From Microbacterium sp. SCN 70-27 (GTDB taxonomy: Bacteria; Actinomycetota; Actinomycetes; Actinomycetales; Microbacteriaceae): a stretch of DNA of 64,000 nt. The translations under genes were made by a program, and so were the position numbers. Shown one piece after another: positions 41,520-50,616 of this stretch. The DNA lies in assembly GCA_001724425.1 (NCBI GenBank), contig MEEK01000016.1, positions 36,968-100,967 on the forward strand, in the 5' to 3' direction. Under the pieces are notes generated by a model. The model made no database searches and was not told where the DNA came from. It worked only from the letters and a program-made list of their open reading frames with translations. Every line of letters starts with the position of its first letter. Position 1 is the first letter of the stretch.

Positions 41520-41537
41520 GCGGACCCCGGTCAGGCG
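41513..41537. terminator. Inverted repeat spanning convergent stop codons
   Basis: CGCCTGA (41513-41519) and TCAGGCG (41531-41537) are perfect complements separated by 11 nt. They contain the stop codons of the small membrane protein and the ferritin-like gene. Confidence 0.5.
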
Positions 41538-42244
41538 TCGAGGCCGAGGGCGGCCATCCGCCGCGAGTGCCCGGCGAGAAGAGCCGTGAACACCGGCTCG
41601 ACCTTCTTCTCTTCGGCGGCATCCAGCGTCTGCGGGCGCAGTGCCCCTCGCGCGATGAGCAGCGTGTCCCCCACGAGGCGGCGCCCCCAGAGGGCCAGCA
41701 GGTCGCGCCACTGCTCGTCGGCGGCGATGGCGTCCGTGATGATCCCGACGAGGCCCTCGCGACCGTCGCCGTGCAGGATCTCGGCGACGCGGTTCCCCGT
41801 CGCGCCGTAGCTCGCCGAGAGCGACAGGTAGAAGTCGTCGAGCATCCCCGCCGTGATGTGGACCGAGAGCATCGTCTCGAGCGGACGCGCGCCGTGCGTG
41901 GCCCGACGGAAGGCATCGAGCGGCTCGCGGAACGGGAGCATCAGCTCGAGCGGGTCGTCGCCGCGCCCCCGGATCACGCCGACGAGCTCACGGTGCTTCG
42001 TCAGGGCGGTGCCCGCCGCGACCGAGAGCGACTCCTTCTGCGTGAGCTCGGGCGTGGGAGCGATCAGCTGGCTGAGCGTCTCGAAGAAGCCGAGCTGCAG
42101 GTACGCGGCCTGGCCGAGATAGGTGTCGATCAGGGGCGCGAGTTCCTCGAAATCGACGCGGGTGACGTCGCCGTAGTCTCCGCGGGAGCGCAGTTTCAGC
42201 GTTCGCGCGGCGCTGCGATCGCGCTGCCAGGGCCATGTCACCAC
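41531..42244 (-). CDS. Ferritin-like fold protein
   Basis: 237-aa helical protein, position and size matching Rv3210c. Helical blocks contain DFEELAPLIDTYLGQAAYLQ near 30-49, KHRELVGVIR near 83-92 and DDFYLSLSASYG near 133-144, consistent with a ferritin-like four-helix bundle, as in MiaE-like proteins. The iron-ligand ExxH pairs of classical ferritins are only partly visible (KHREL), so metal binding is unproven. GTG 42244 lies 6 nt after TAGGCT; the next GTG (42241) is a possible alternative. Confidence 0.65.
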   Translation of the reverse strand: MVTWPWQRDRSAARTLKLRSRGDYGDVTRVDFEELAPLIDTYLGQAAYLQLGFFETLSQLIAPTPELTQKESLSVAAGTALTKHRELVGVIRGRGDDPLELMLPFREPLDAFRRATHGARPLETMLSVHITAGMLDDFYLSLSASYGATGNRVAEILHGDGREGLVGIITDAIAADEQWRDLLALWGRRLVGDTLLIARGALRPQTLDAAEEKKVEPVFTALLAGHSRRMAALGLDA

Positions 42245-42250
42245 GGGTAC

Positions 42251-42304
42251 AGCCTAGGACGCGCGGCGCACGATCGAAGCCCCTCGGGCGGCCTCGGGTA
42301 GGCT
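42251..42304. promoter_or_regulatory. Divergent ferritin-like / RhlE promoters
   Basis: Minus-strand TAGGCT (42256-42251) starts a leaderless ferritin-like transcript. Plus-strand TAGGCT (42299-42304) would start the helicase mRNA with a leader of about 95 nt. Confidence 0.5.
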
Positions 42305-42407
42305 GGAGCCGTCCCGGCGACGGATCGGGACCACCGCGCCTGTGGCTGAGTGAAGGGCGTGGACACCTCACCCCGGCGGCTTCTCACCGCCAGACAGGCA
42401 TGTATCA

Positions 42408-43934
42408 GTGACGACTTTCACCGACATGGGCGTGGACGCCGACATCGTCGAGGCCCTCGCGGCCAAGGGCATCGTGGATGCGTTCCCCATCCAGGAGCAG
42501 ACGATCCCCCTCGGCCTCCCCGGCCAGGACATCATCGGGCAGGCCAAGACCGGCACCGGCAAGACCTTCGGCTTCGGCATCCCCGTCGTCCAGCGGCTCG
42601 GGCTCGACCCGGCGCCGGGCGTCAAGGCCCTCATCGTCGTTCCGACGCGCGAACTGGCCGTCCAGGTCTACGAGGACATGGACATGCTGACCTCGAACCG
42701 CTCGACGAGCGTCGTGGCGATCTACGGCGGCAAGGCGTACGAGGGGCAGATCGACCAGCTGAAGGCCGGCGCGCAGATCGTCGTCGGCACCCCGGGCCGT
42801 CTCATCGACCTCAACAACCAGCGCCTGCTCGACCTCTCGAACGCGACCGAGGTCGTGCTCGACGAGGCCGACAAGATGCTCGACCTGGGGTTCCTCCCCG
42901 ACATCGAGAAGATCTTCCAGAAGGTCGCCCCCGTCCGCCACACGATGCTGTACTCGGCGACCATGCCGGGCCCGATCGTGGCGCTCGCCCGCCGGTTCAT
43001 GTCGAACCCGATCCACATCCGTGCGACCGACCCCGACGAGGGCCTCACACAGGCGAACATCAAGCACCTCGTCTACCGCGCGCATTCGCTCGACAAGGAC
43101 GAGGTCATCGCCCGCATCCTGCAGGCCGAGGGCCGCGGAAAGACCGTCGTGTTCACGCGCACGAAGCGCGCCGCGCAGCGCCTCGTCGACGAGCTGAACG
43201 ACCGCGGCTTCAACGCGGGTGCCGTCCACGGTGACATGAGCCAGGAGGCGCGCGAGCGCTCCATGGCCGCGTTCAAGGCGGGCAAGAAGGACATCCTCAT
43301 CGCGACCGACGTCGCCGCGCGCGGCATCGACGTGGACGACGTGACGCACGTCATCAACCACACGATCCCCGACGACGAGAAGACCTACCTGCACCGCGCC
43401 GGCCGCACGGGCCGCGCCGGCAAGACCGGTATCGCGGTGACCTTCGTCGACTGGGAGGACCTGCACAAGTGGGCCCTCATCAACCGCGCGCTCGAGTTCG
43501 GTCAGCCCGAGCCCGTCGAGACCTACTCGTCGAGCCCGCACCTGTACGAGGACCTCGACATCCCCGCCGGCACCAAGGGCCGGATCGCCAAGGCGCCGAA
43601 GACCGACACCGTTCGCACGCAGCGCGCGCGGACTCCGGAGCGCGCCGCGGACGCCGCCGAGGCCGGGACGGACGAGGGCGGCACGCGTCGCCGTCGCCGT
43701 CGTCGTTCGGGCGGCACCCCGGTGGGCTCGACCTTCGCCGAGGGCGCCGACGGCGGATCGGATGTCTCGGGCTCCGCAGCGGGTTCGTCGGAGCGCGACG
43801 CCGAGGGCGGCGGAACGCACGACGGCGCCGGCAAGGAGCACCACGACGGCAAGCCGGCCCCGGCGCGCCGTCGTCGCCGCCGCCGCGGCGGTTCGGGCGG
43901 TGCGGGCGCAGCGGCGCAGGCTCCGCAGTCCTGA
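42408..43934 (+). CDS. DEAD-box ATP-dependent RNA helicase (RhlE/CsdA type)
   Basis: 508-aa SF2 helicase: Q motif FPIQEQTIP near 25-33, AKTGTGKTF (I), PTRELAVQVYED (Ia), GGKAYEGQ, TPGRLID, VLDEADKML (II), SATMPG (III), VFTRTKR, ATDVAARGIDVDD (V) and HRAGRTGRAGKTG (VI). The 130-residue tail is Arg-rich with repeated RRRRRR-type patches separated by Gly/Glu/Asp runs, typical of RNA-contacting tails of RhlE-like proteins. It unwinds structured RNA, for example in ribosome assembly or at low temperature. GTG 42408 has only a weak AGG upstream, and the long leader may be regulatory. Matches Rv3211 by position. Confidence 0.92.
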   Translation: MTTFTDMGVDADIVEALAAKGIVDAFPIQEQTIPLGLPGQDIIGQAKTGTGKTFGFGIPVVQRLGLDPAPGVKALIVVPTRELAVQVYEDMDMLTSNRSTSVVAIYGGKAYEGQIDQLKAGAQIVVGTPGRLIDLNNQRLLDLSNATEVVLDEADKMLDLGFLPDIEKIFQKVAPVRHTMLYSATMPGPIVALARRFMSNPIHIRATDPDEGLTQANIKHLVYRAHSLDKDEVIARILQAEGRGKTVVFTRTKRAAQRLVDELNDRGFNAGAVHGDMSQEARERSMAAFKAGKKDILIATDVAARGIDVDDVTHVINHTIPDDEKTYLHRAGRTGRAGKTGIAVTFVDWEDLHKWALINRALEFGQPEPVETYSSSPHLYEDLDIPAGTKGRIAKAPKTDTVRTQRARTPERAADAAEAGTDEGGTRRRRRRRSGGTPVGSTFAEGADGGSDVSGSAAGSSERDAEGGGTHDGAGKEHHDGKPAPARRRRRRRGGSGGAGAAAQAPQS

Positions 43935-44079
43935 CGCCTGTCGGCCATCGCCGCGGGCATCCACGCAGGTCACCCGCGGCGCGTGAGGCCTGCCGTCGGA
44001 TGCAATCGCTCCCACCCAACCGCGCTACGGTGATCCCAAGCGGCATTTCGCCGCGACTCTCCCTCTTGAAAGGCACGTC

Positions 44080-44499
44080 ATGCGGTTCATCGACACCACC
44101 GTGGAATACCACGGATTCTGGGGCTCCTTCTGGGACCTCGTCTGGTGGTTCCTGCTCGTGTTCGTCTTCTTCGCCTACCTGATGGCGCTGTTCTCGATCA
44201 TCGGCGACATCTTCCGTGACCGGAAGCTGAGCGGATGGGCGAAGGCGGTCTGGCTGATCTTCCTGATCTTCCTGCCCGTGCTCACGGCGCTCGTCTACCT
44301 GATCGCGCGCGGCGGCGGCATGGCCGACCGTCAGGCGGCGGCGGTCTCGGAGTACAAGGCCGCGTCGGACTCGTACATCAAGTCGGTCGCCGGCACCGCG
44401 ACCCCGGCGGACCAGATCGCTCAAGCGAAGGCGCTGCTCGACGCGGGCACGATCTCCGCGGCGGAGTTCGAGGCGCTGAAGGCCAAGGCGCTCGCCTGA
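44080..44499 (+). CDS. PLDc_N / SHOCT domain membrane protein
   Basis: 139-aa protein. An N-terminal aromatic stretch (FWGSFWDLVWWFLLVFVFFAY near 13-33) and a second helix (VWLIFLIFLPVLTALVYLI near 58-76) form the PLDc_N-type double helix, followed by a soluble linker and a C-terminal SHOCT motif (AQAKALLDAGTISAAEFEALKAKAL near 113-137). Such proteins are widespread in actinobacteria without defined function. GAAAGG lies 7 nt before ATG 44080, and TACGGT (44026-44031) is a possible -10 with a 40-nt leader. Followed by a convergent terminator. Confidence 0.85.
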   Translation: MRFIDTTVEYHGFWGSFWDLVWWFLLVFVFFAYLMALFSIIGDIFRDRKLSGWAKAVWLIFLIFLPVLTALVYLIARGGGMADRQAAAVSEYKAASDSYIKSVAGTATPADQIAQAKALLDAGTISAAEFEALKAKALA

Positions 44500-44512
44500 C
44501 CGACATCCTCCC

Positions 44513-44562
44513 AGCGCCCTCGTCCCCTCCGACCCCCGCGGTCAGGGGTGGACGGGGGCGCT
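44513..44562. terminator. Terminator-like inverted repeat between SHOCT and PHP genes
   Basis: Positions 44513-44525 and 44550-44562 pair over 13 bp with one G-U. The intervening 24 nt include the PHP-gene stop. Confidence 0.5.
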
Positions 44563-45399
44563 GCCCGTTCCGGCGGCGATGATGCGCGCAACCATCTCGT
44601 CAGAGGTCGTGTGCTCGCCCGGCTGGTTCGGCTTCCCGAGGCCGTGGTAGTCGCTCGACCCGGTCACGATGAGATCGCGCTCGGCGACGAGGCGTCGGAG
44701 CTCCCCGAGCGCGGGCTCGACGTTCTCGCGATGACCGAGCTCGAACCCCGCGAGCCCGGCATCCAGCATCCCGTCGACGATCCGCTTCGGCAGAAGGCCC
44801 GCCCGCCCCGCCGGGTGCGCGATGATCGCGACACCCCCGGCATCCGTGATCGCCGCCACGGCCGTGACGGGGTCCGGCGCGTACAGTGCGACGTAGTAGT
44901 CGCTCCGCGGGTGCAAGATGCCGGCGAAGGCCTCACCCCGATCGCGGACGACGCCCATCGCGACGAGGGCGTCGGCGAGGTGGGGGCGTCCGACGGTGGC
45001 GCCGACGGCGGTCTGGGCCTGCACGTCATCCCAGCTGAGGTCGAAGTCGCGCCCGATCCGGTCGGCCATCTCCCGCGCACGCGTCAGGCGCGACGAACGG
45101 ATCCGATCCGTGACCGCGCGGACGGCCTCGTCGTCGGGGTCGAACAGGTACCCGAGCACGTGGACGCTGCGCCACTCGTGGCGTGCGGAGAGCTCCATCC
45201 CCGGGAGGAACGTCAACCCGAGTGACACCGCCGCGTCGGCCGCCTCCGCCCATCCCGAGGTCGTGTCGTGGTCGGTGAGCGCGACGGTCCGAAGACCCGC
45301 ACGGTGCACGGATGCCATGACACCGGCCGGGGGCTCGGTGCCGTCGGAGCGGTCCGAATGCAGATGCAGATCGCTCGGACCGTGGAAGGGCACGGACAT
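44542..45399 (-). CDS. PHP-domain phosphoesterase (RNase AM / YciV-like)
   Basis: 285-aa metal-dependent phosphoesterase. PHP motifs in order: DLHLHSDRSDG near 11-21, LTDHDT near 41-46, GMELSA near 67-72, HVLGY, IAHPAGRAG near 193-201 and SSDYHGLG near 246-253, all ligand positions present. This length and layout match the 3',5'-nucleoside bisphosphate phosphatase / 5'-3' exonuclease group (RnmV/YciV). ATG 45399 lies 6 nt after TACGCT. Divergent from the EEP-family membrane gene. Confidence 0.85.
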   Translation of the reverse strand: MSVPFHGPSDLHLHSDRSDGTEPPAGVMASVHRAGLRTVALTDHDTTSGWAEAADAAVSLGLTFLPGMELSARHEWRSVHVLGYLFDPDDEAVRAVTDRIRSSRLTRAREMADRIGRDFDLSWDDVQAQTAVGATVGRPHLADALVAMGVVRDRGEAFAGILHPRSDYYVALYAPDPVTAVAAITDAGGVAIIAHPAGRAGLLPKRIVDGMLDAGLAGFELGHRENVEPALGELRRLVAERDLIVTGSSDYHGLGKPNQPGEHTTSDEMVARIIAAGTGSAPVHP

Positions 45400-45405
45400 G
45401 ATCCG

Positions 45406-45457
45406 AGCGTATCCGGTCGCATCGTGTGGCTTGCTCCCAGGCTGTGTGACGTAGAGT
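45406..45457. promoter_or_regulatory. Divergent PHP / EEP-gene promoters
   Basis: Minus-strand TACGCT (45411-45406) is 6 nt before ATG 45399. Plus-strand TAGAGT (45452-45457) is 7 nt before GTG 45465. The 65-bp gap leaves about 40 bp between the two -10s. Confidence 0.55.
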
Positions 45458-45464
45458 CACGACC

Positions 45465-46478
45465 GTGTTCCGCCTGCTCGGTCTTCTGGTGACGGTCCTC
45501 GCGGCGATCGCCGCCGCGATCGTCACGTGGCCGCAGTTCTTCCGGCTGGAACGGACCTTCCCGTTCGCGCAGATCGTGTCGCTCCGGGGCCTTCTCGTGG
45601 TGGTCTTCGTCGTCGTCCTCGTGGTGGCCGCGCTGACGGCGCTCGCGCGGCCGCTCCGCGCCTTCGCCGCGTCGATCGCCGTGATCGCGGTCCTCGGAGC
45701 CGCCGCGAACGGCGGCATCCTGATGCTCCGGGGCACGGGCGGCGATGGGCTGCCCGAGAAGACGGCGACGTCGCTGCGGATCATGACGTGGAACACGGCG
45801 GGCTCGGCGACCAGCCCGCAGCTGATCGCGCAGACGGCAATCGCGATGCGCGCCGACGTCGTGTCTCTGCCCGAGACGACGATCGAGACGGGCGAGGCCG
45901 TCGCCGTCGCCATGCGCGAACTGGGCTCGCCCATGTGGGCGCATCACGAGGCGTACCCCGGCTGGGCGGCCAACTCGACGACGCTGCTCATCTCCCCCGC
46001 GCTCGGGGACTACGCCGTCGTGCGGTCGGAGTCGGGCGGCGCATCGAACACGACGACGGTGCCCTCGGTGGTGGCGATGCCCGTCAATGGCACCGGCCCG
46101 ACGATCGTGGCCGCTCATGCGATCGCACCTCGCCCCGAGGACATGGAGCACTGGCGGTCGGGGCTCACGTGGCTCGCCGATCAGTGTGCGAGCGCCGACG
46201 TCATCATGGCGGGCGATTTCAACGCCACGATCGACAACATGGACCGTCTCGGCGTCGACGGCGCCGACTTCGGCCACTGCCGTGATGCCGCGGTCGCGAC
46301 CGGGACGGCAGCCGTCGGCACCTGGACGACGGCGTGGCCGACGCTGCTCGGCTCCCCCATCGACCATGTCCTCGCGACGGATGCCTGGAAGCCCACCGGT
46401 TCGGTCGTGCTGACCTCGCTCGATGAGAGCGGCAGCGATCACCGCCCGCTCGTCGTCCAGCTCGAGCGCGCGGGATAG
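45465..46478 (+). CDS. Membrane-anchored endonuclease/exonuclease/phosphatase (EEP) family protein
   Basis: 337-aa protein with three N-terminal helices (about 3-22, 40-62, 66-84) and a C-terminal EEP domain outside or inside the membrane. Catalytic motifs: MTWNTAG near 106-112 (Asn), SLPETT near 132-137 (Glu), MAGDFNAT near 246-253 (Asp/Asn) and GSDHRPLVV near the C-terminus (Asp-His). Substrate could be a nucleic acid, phospholipid or phosphoinositide-like compound; this cannot be settled here. GTG 45465 in a leaderless arrangement. Confidence 0.85.
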   Translation: MFRLLGLLVTVLAAIAAAIVTWPQFFRLERTFPFAQIVSLRGLLVVVFVVVLVVAALTALARPLRAFAASIAVIAVLGAAANGGILMLRGTGGDGLPEKTATSLRIMTWNTAGSATSPQLIAQTAIAMRADVVSLPETTIETGEAVAVAMRELGSPMWAHHEAYPGWAANSTTLLISPALGDYAVVRSESGGASNTTTVPSVVAMPVNGTGPTIVAAHAIAPRPEDMEHWRSGLTWLADQCASADVIMAGDFNATIDNMDRLGVDGADFGHCRDAAVATGTAAVGTWTTAWPTLLGSPIDHVLATDAWKPTGSVVLTSLDESGSDHRPLVVQLERAG

Positions 46479-46525
46479 GCGAGCGCACACCGGCCGAACC
46501 CGCGCAGGAGTGCGAGACTGGACTC

Positions 46526-47938
46526 ATGAGCACGGACGCGACCACCTCCCCCGAGACCGCCGAGGCACCGGTCGAGAACCAGAACCGCAAGCAGCCGTTC
46601 CCGCGGGGCTTCCTCGACACGATCTCGACGGGCTGGGCGGAGCGCCCCGACCTGGTCCCGCCCGCGCGCGAGCAGGCGACGTTCGCCGCCGCCCGCCGCG
46701 ACGCCGTGTCGGCTGCCTTCCCGGGCCGCCGCCTCGTGATCCCCGCCGGCGCGTACAAGCAGCGCTCCAACGACACCGACTACCCGTTCCGCGCGCACTC
46801 GGCGTTCTCGCACCTCACCGGGTGGGCGAGCGACTCGGTGCCGGACTCCGTGCTCGTGTTCGAGCCGACGGGCGAGAGCGGTCACGACGTGACCCTCCAC
46901 CTCCGCGAACGCGCCGACCGCACGACCGCCGAGTTCTACGGCGACGCGACGATCGGCGAGTTCTGGATCGGCCCTCGCCCGGCGCTGCGCGGTGTGGCAT
47001 CCGATCTCGCGCTCACGACCGCGCACATCGACGCCTTCGAGGCGCGCGACGGCGACCTCGTCCTCGACGAGGACGATGAGCTCACCCGGTTCGTCTCGGA
47101 GCTCCGACTCGTGAAGGATGCCTACGAGATCGCGCAGCTGCGACTCGCCGTCGAGGTCACCGCCCGTGGCTTCGACGACATCATCGCGGACCTCCCCCGC
47201 ATCATCGCCACGCCGCGCGGCGAGCGCGCCGTCGAGGGCATCTTCCACCAACGGGCCCGCATCGAGGGCAACGGCGAGGGCTACGACACCATCGCGGCAT
47301 CCGGGCCCCACGCCTGCTACCTGCACTGGACGCGCAACGACGGCGCGGTCGTCCCGGGAGACCTCATCCTGATCGACGCGGGCGTCGAGGTCGACAGCCT
47401 CTACACGGCCGACATCACGCGGACCCTTCCCGTCTCGGGCACGTTCTCGGACGTGCAGCGGAAGGTCTACGAAACCGTCCGCGAAGCGGCCGATGCGGCG
47501 TTCGCCGTCGCGAGGCCGGGCGTGAAGTTCCGCGCCGTGCACGAAGCGGCGATGGCCGTCATCGCGCAGCGCACCGCGGAGTGGGGCCTTCTTCCCGTGA
47601 CTGCGCAAGAGGCGCTGGATGCCGATGCGGGCGGCCAGCACCGCCGGTACATGGTGCACGGGACGAGCCATCACCTCGGCATCGACGTCCACGACTGCGC
47701 GCAGGCGCGTCGCGAGATGTACTACGACGGGGTGCTCGAGCCCGGCATGGTGTTCACGATCGAGCCCGGGCTGTACTTCCAGATCGATGACCTGACCGTC
47801 CCGGAAGAGTACCGTGGCATCGGCGTGCGCATCGAGGACGACGTCCTCGTCACGGCGGACGGCGTGGAGAACCTCTCTGGAGGAATCCCGCGCACGGCCG
47901 ACGAGGTCGAGGCCTGGATCGCCCGACTGCGCGCGTGA
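46526..47938 (+). CDS. pepP: Xaa-Pro aminopeptidase (aminopeptidase P family)
   Basis: 470-aa M24 metallopeptidase with an N-terminal creatinase-like domain (about 40-210; FRAHSAFSHLTG near 90) and a pita-bread domain. Metal ligands: Asp in LIDAGVEVDSLY near 282-293 and in TADITRT, His in HGTSHHLGIDVHD near 375-387, Glu in TIEPGLYF and Glu in GVRIEDDVLV. It removes N-terminal residues before proline in the cytoplasm. The acidic 1-20 region is disordered. GAGACT lies 6 nt before the ATG, an imperfect -10. Confidence 0.93.
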   Translation: MSTDATTSPETAEAPVENQNRKQPFPRGFLDTISTGWAERPDLVPPAREQATFAAARRDAVSAAFPGRRLVIPAGAYKQRSNDTDYPFRAHSAFSHLTGWASDSVPDSVLVFEPTGESGHDVTLHLRERADRTTAEFYGDATIGEFWIGPRPALRGVASDLALTTAHIDAFEARDGDLVLDEDDELTRFVSELRLVKDAYEIAQLRLAVEVTARGFDDIIADLPRIIATPRGERAVEGIFHQRARIEGNGEGYDTIAASGPHACYLHWTRNDGAVVPGDLILIDAGVEVDSLYTADITRTLPVSGTFSDVQRKVYETVREAADAAFAVARPGVKFRAVHEAAMAVIAQRTAEWGLLPVTAQEALDADAGGQHRRYMVHGTSHHLGIDVHDCAQARREMYYDGVLEPGMVFTIEPGLYFQIDDLTVPEEYRGIGVRIEDDVLVTADGVENLSGGIPRTADEVEAWIARLRA

Positions 47939-47975
47939 GCGGCCACGTCGTCGGAGCTCGGCGGCCTCGGCGCGC

Positions 47976-48659
47976 CTACGCGCGGGTCGGCACCCCGAGT
48001 CGGCGGCAGAGCCACGGCACGACCACGTCCGCGAGTGAGGCGCCCACCTCCTCGGGCGTCCGCTTCACCCCCGCGACCTCGAAGGAGTGCCGCGCCCCGG
48101 GCAGCCATGCGATCTCGGCGTCGGGCGCGGTCGCCACGGCCCGCTCGAAGCGGTCGAGGGGCTGGATGAACGGGTCGGCGTCGCCCTCGACGAACAACTG
48201 CGGCGGGCGCACGTCGGCCAGGTGCTCACCGCGTTCGGCGTCGGGCTTCCCCGGCGCGTGGAACGGGTAGCCGAGGTAGACGAGGGCGGCGGGATCGATG
48301 ACACCCTCGGCCGCCGCCATCGACGCCATCCGTCCGCCGTAGGACTTCCCGGCCGCGACGAACGGCACCCCGGGCACCGTCGCCGTGAGGTGCGCGCCGA
48401 CCGCAGCCCAGGTCGCGACGGCGTGGGCGGGCGGCCCGGGCATCCGTCGTCCCGCCTCGCGGTACGGGAAGGCGAAGCGGAGCGTCGCGATACCGGATGC
48501 CTGCAGGGCCCCGGCGAACCCGGTGAGGAACGGGTGGTCCATCCCCACACCCGCGCCGTGCGCGATGGCGAGCGCCGCCCACGGTTCGGATGCCGGCGAC
48601 TCGAGCTCGGCCGATACCGTCACCTCGCCGTTCGGAAGCGCGACCGCGAGGCGGGTCAT
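47976..48659 (-). CDS. Alpha/beta hydrolase (dienelactone hydrolase-like)
   Basis: 227-aa esterase-fold protein. Nucleophile elbow GKSYGGRMA near 104-112 (Ser in G-x-S-x-G form), Asp in VEGDADPF near 160-167 and His in GARHSFEV near 192-199 form a plausible triad; HGAGVGMDH near 34-42 supplies the oxyanion region. Resembles the KANL3/Tex30 or dienelactone-hydrolase groups of small serine hydrolases. Overlaps the preceding stress-protein gene by 4 bp (ATGA). Confidence 0.8.
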   Translation of the reverse strand: MTRLAVALPNGEVTVSAELESPASEPWAALAIAHGAGVGMDHPFLTGFAGALQASGIATLRFAFPYREAGRRMPGPPAHAVATWAAVGAHLTATVPGVPFVAAGKSYGGRMASMAAAEGVIDPAALVYLGYPFHAPGKPDAERGEHLADVRPPQLFVEGDADPFIQPLDRFERAVATAPDAEIAWLPGARHSFEVAGVKRTPEEVGASLADVVVPWLCRRLGVPTRA

Positions 48660-49291
48660 CGGTGCTGGTCGCCGCCGCTCGCCCCATCGGAGCCGGCCTG
48701 ACCGGACGCGCCCTGACCAGGCACACCCTGCCCCGACCCGTTCTGCCCGGGCGCCGTGTGGGGATCGATCCGCTCGCCGTACTGCGGCGGGATCGAGAGG
48801 TCGACGGGTTCTGCGGCGGGCGCAGGGTGTGCGACCGTGCGGCCGAGCACTTCGCGCGCGCGGTGGATGCTCGTCGCGAGGACGGTGATCTCGTACCGGT
48901 CGGCCAGCACCTGCGTGACCGACGTGTAGTCGCGACGCCGGCGCAGCAGCGCGTACATGACGAGGCTCAGGAGCATTCCGACGGCGATGCCGACGAACAT
49001 GACGCCGATGAACAGCTGGATGGCCGCGTTGGGCGTTCCGAGGACGAAGATCGCCGAGAACAGCAGCCCGAGCAGGATGCCGTTGATGGCTCCCGACCTC
49101 GCGGCGGCGGCGTAGCCGAGGCGTCCGGTGACGGTCTCCACGGAGCGCAGGCCATGACCGACGATCGCGATCTCGCTGGCCGGGATGTCCGACTGGATGA
49201 GCTTCGAGACGGCCTCCTGGGCGGCCTGGTAGGTCGCATACTCGGCGATCCTCTCGCCGTCGTGCTGCGGTGCTCCGCCGATCATGCTCAT
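48656..49291 (-). CDS. General stress protein-like membrane protein
   Basis: 211-aa protein. Residues about 13-60 match the YflT/general stress protein 17M-like fold (ATYQAAQEAVSKLIQSD, EIAIVGHGL), followed by two membrane helices (about 67-90 and 95-115) and a Pro/Gly/Gln-rich C-terminal tail (about 165-211). Role is inferred only from the family name. It is first of a two-gene operon with the hydrolase and divergent from the MgtE_N/CBS gene, as in mycobacteria (Rv1231c/Rv1232c area). Confidence 0.75.
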   Translation of the reverse strand: MSMIGGAPQHDGERIAEYATYQAAQEAVSKLIQSDIPASEIAIVGHGLRSVETVTGRLGYAAAARSGAINGILLGLLFSAIFVLGTPNAAIQLFIGVMFVGIAVGMLLSLVMYALLRRRRDYTSVTQVLADRYEITVLATSIHRAREVLGRTVAHPAPAAEPVDLSIPPQYGERIDPHTAPGQNGSGQGVPGQGASGQAGSDGASGGDQHR

Positions 49292-49338
49292 CGGCCCATC
49301 TTCTCACGACGCAACCGGGCGGCGGGGCCTGTGCGGAC

Positions 49339-49344
49339 TACGCT
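49339..49344 (+). promoter_or_regulatory. -10 element of the MgtE_N/CBS gene
   Basis: TACGCT, 6 nt before GTG 49351. Confidence 0.55.
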
Positions 49345-49350
49345 GGACGG

Positions 49351-50616
49351 GTGAGTACGCAGAGGGTTTTCGTGGCACGCCTGGTGGGCTGCACCGTCTT
49401 CGACCCCGCGGGCGACCGGCTCGGCAAGGTCCGTGACGTCGTCGTCATCTACCGCAAAGACGATCCCCCGCGCGTCGTCGGTCTCGTCGTCGAGATCCCC
49501 GGTCGCCGGAACGTCTTCCTCTCGATCGGGCGGGTCACCTCGATCCAGACCGGCCAGATCATCACGACGGGCCTCATCAACGTGCGCAGGTTCCAGCAGC
49601 GCGGCGGCGAGGTGCGGGTCATGGCCGAACTCCTCGGTCGACGCGTCTACTTCACCGACGGCTCCGGCGAGGCCGTGATCGAGGATGTCGCGATCGAGCG
49701 CAATCGCCTCGGCGAGTGGGACATCGGGCAGCTGTTCCTGCGGAAGCCCAAGACCACCGCTTCCCCCTTCGGCAAGGGCCCGACGACGTTCGCCGAGTGG
49801 GCGGATGTCCGCGAGCAGCAGGCCCCGGGCGAGGCGCAGTCGGCCGAACAGCTCGTCGCGACCTACTCGGAGCTGAAGCCCGCCGACCTCGCCAACACCC
49901 TCCTCGACCTGCCCGACGAGCGCCTCCTCGAAGTCGCCGAAGAGCTCAGCGACGACCGCCTCGCCGACGCCCTCGAAGAGATGCCCGAGGACGATCAGGT
50001 GCACATCCTCGAAGCCCTCGGCGATGAGCGCGCCGCCGACATCCTCGACCAGATGGAACCGGATGACGCGGCGGACGTCCTCGCGCAGCTGCCCGAGGAC
50101 CAGCGCGAAGAGCTCCTCGAGCTCATGGAGCCCGAGGAGGCGGAGGACGTTCGCGCCCTGCTGAAGTACGGGCCCGACACCGCCGGCGGTCTCATGACGC
50201 CGGAGCCGATCGTGCTCTCGGCGGATGCCACCGTCGCCGAGGCGCTCGCCCTCATCCGGCGTCACGAGCTGCACCCCGCGCTCGCGGCGGCCGTGTTCGT
50301 GACGCTGCCTCCCTACGAGACGCCCACGGGGCGCCTCCTCGGCACGGTGCATTTCCAGCGGATGCTCCGCTACCCGCCCCACGAGCGGCTCGGGGCGATC
50401 ATCGACGACACGGTCGAGGCCCTTCCTGCGACCGCATCGGCCGCAGAGGTGGCGCGCCTGCTCGCGAGCTACAACCTCGTGTCCGTCCCCGTCGTCGACC
50501 AGGCGCACCGCCTCGTCGGCGCCGTCTCGATCGATGACGTCCTCGACTATCTGCTGCCCGAGGACTGGCGTTCGCACGATGAGCCGCACACGGCCGACGC
50601 GGCAGGGGCGCGCTGA
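49351..50616 (+). CDS. PRC-barrel / MgtE N-domain / CBS-pair protein, soluble
   Basis: 421-aa protein without membrane helices. Two PRC-barrel-like segments (about 5-80 and 90-150; VFDPAGDRLGKVRDV and YFTDGSGEAVIEDV) precede an MgtE intracellular N domain (about 170-280, acidic helical repeats such as DEEERAADILDQMEPDDAAD) and a CBS pair (about 285-410; TAGGLMTPEPIVL). Full MgtE magnesium channels end in a 5-helix membrane domain that is missing here, so it is likely a magnesium or nucleotide sensor. Rv1232c is the positional homologue. The stop overlaps the DUF1003 gene ATG by 1 bp. Confidence 0.88.
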   Translation: MSTQRVFVARLVGCTVFDPAGDRLGKVRDVVVIYRKDDPPRVVGLVVEIPGRRNVFLSIGRVTSIQTGQIITTGLINVRRFQQRGGEVRVMAELLGRRVYFTDGSGEAVIEDVAIERNRLGEWDIGQLFLRKPKTTASPFGKGPTTFAEWADVREQQAPGEAQSAEQLVATYSELKPADLANTLLDLPDERLLEVAEELSDDRLADALEEMPEDDQVHILEALGDERAADILDQMEPDDAADVLAQLPEDQREELLELMEPEEAEDVRALLKYGPDTAGGLMTPEPIVLSADATVAEALALIRRHELHPALAAAVFVTLPPYETPTGRLLGTVHFQRMLRYPPHERLGAIIDDTVEALPATASAAEVARLLASYNLVSVPVVDQAHRLVGAVSIDDVLDYLLPEDWRSHDEPHTADAAGAR

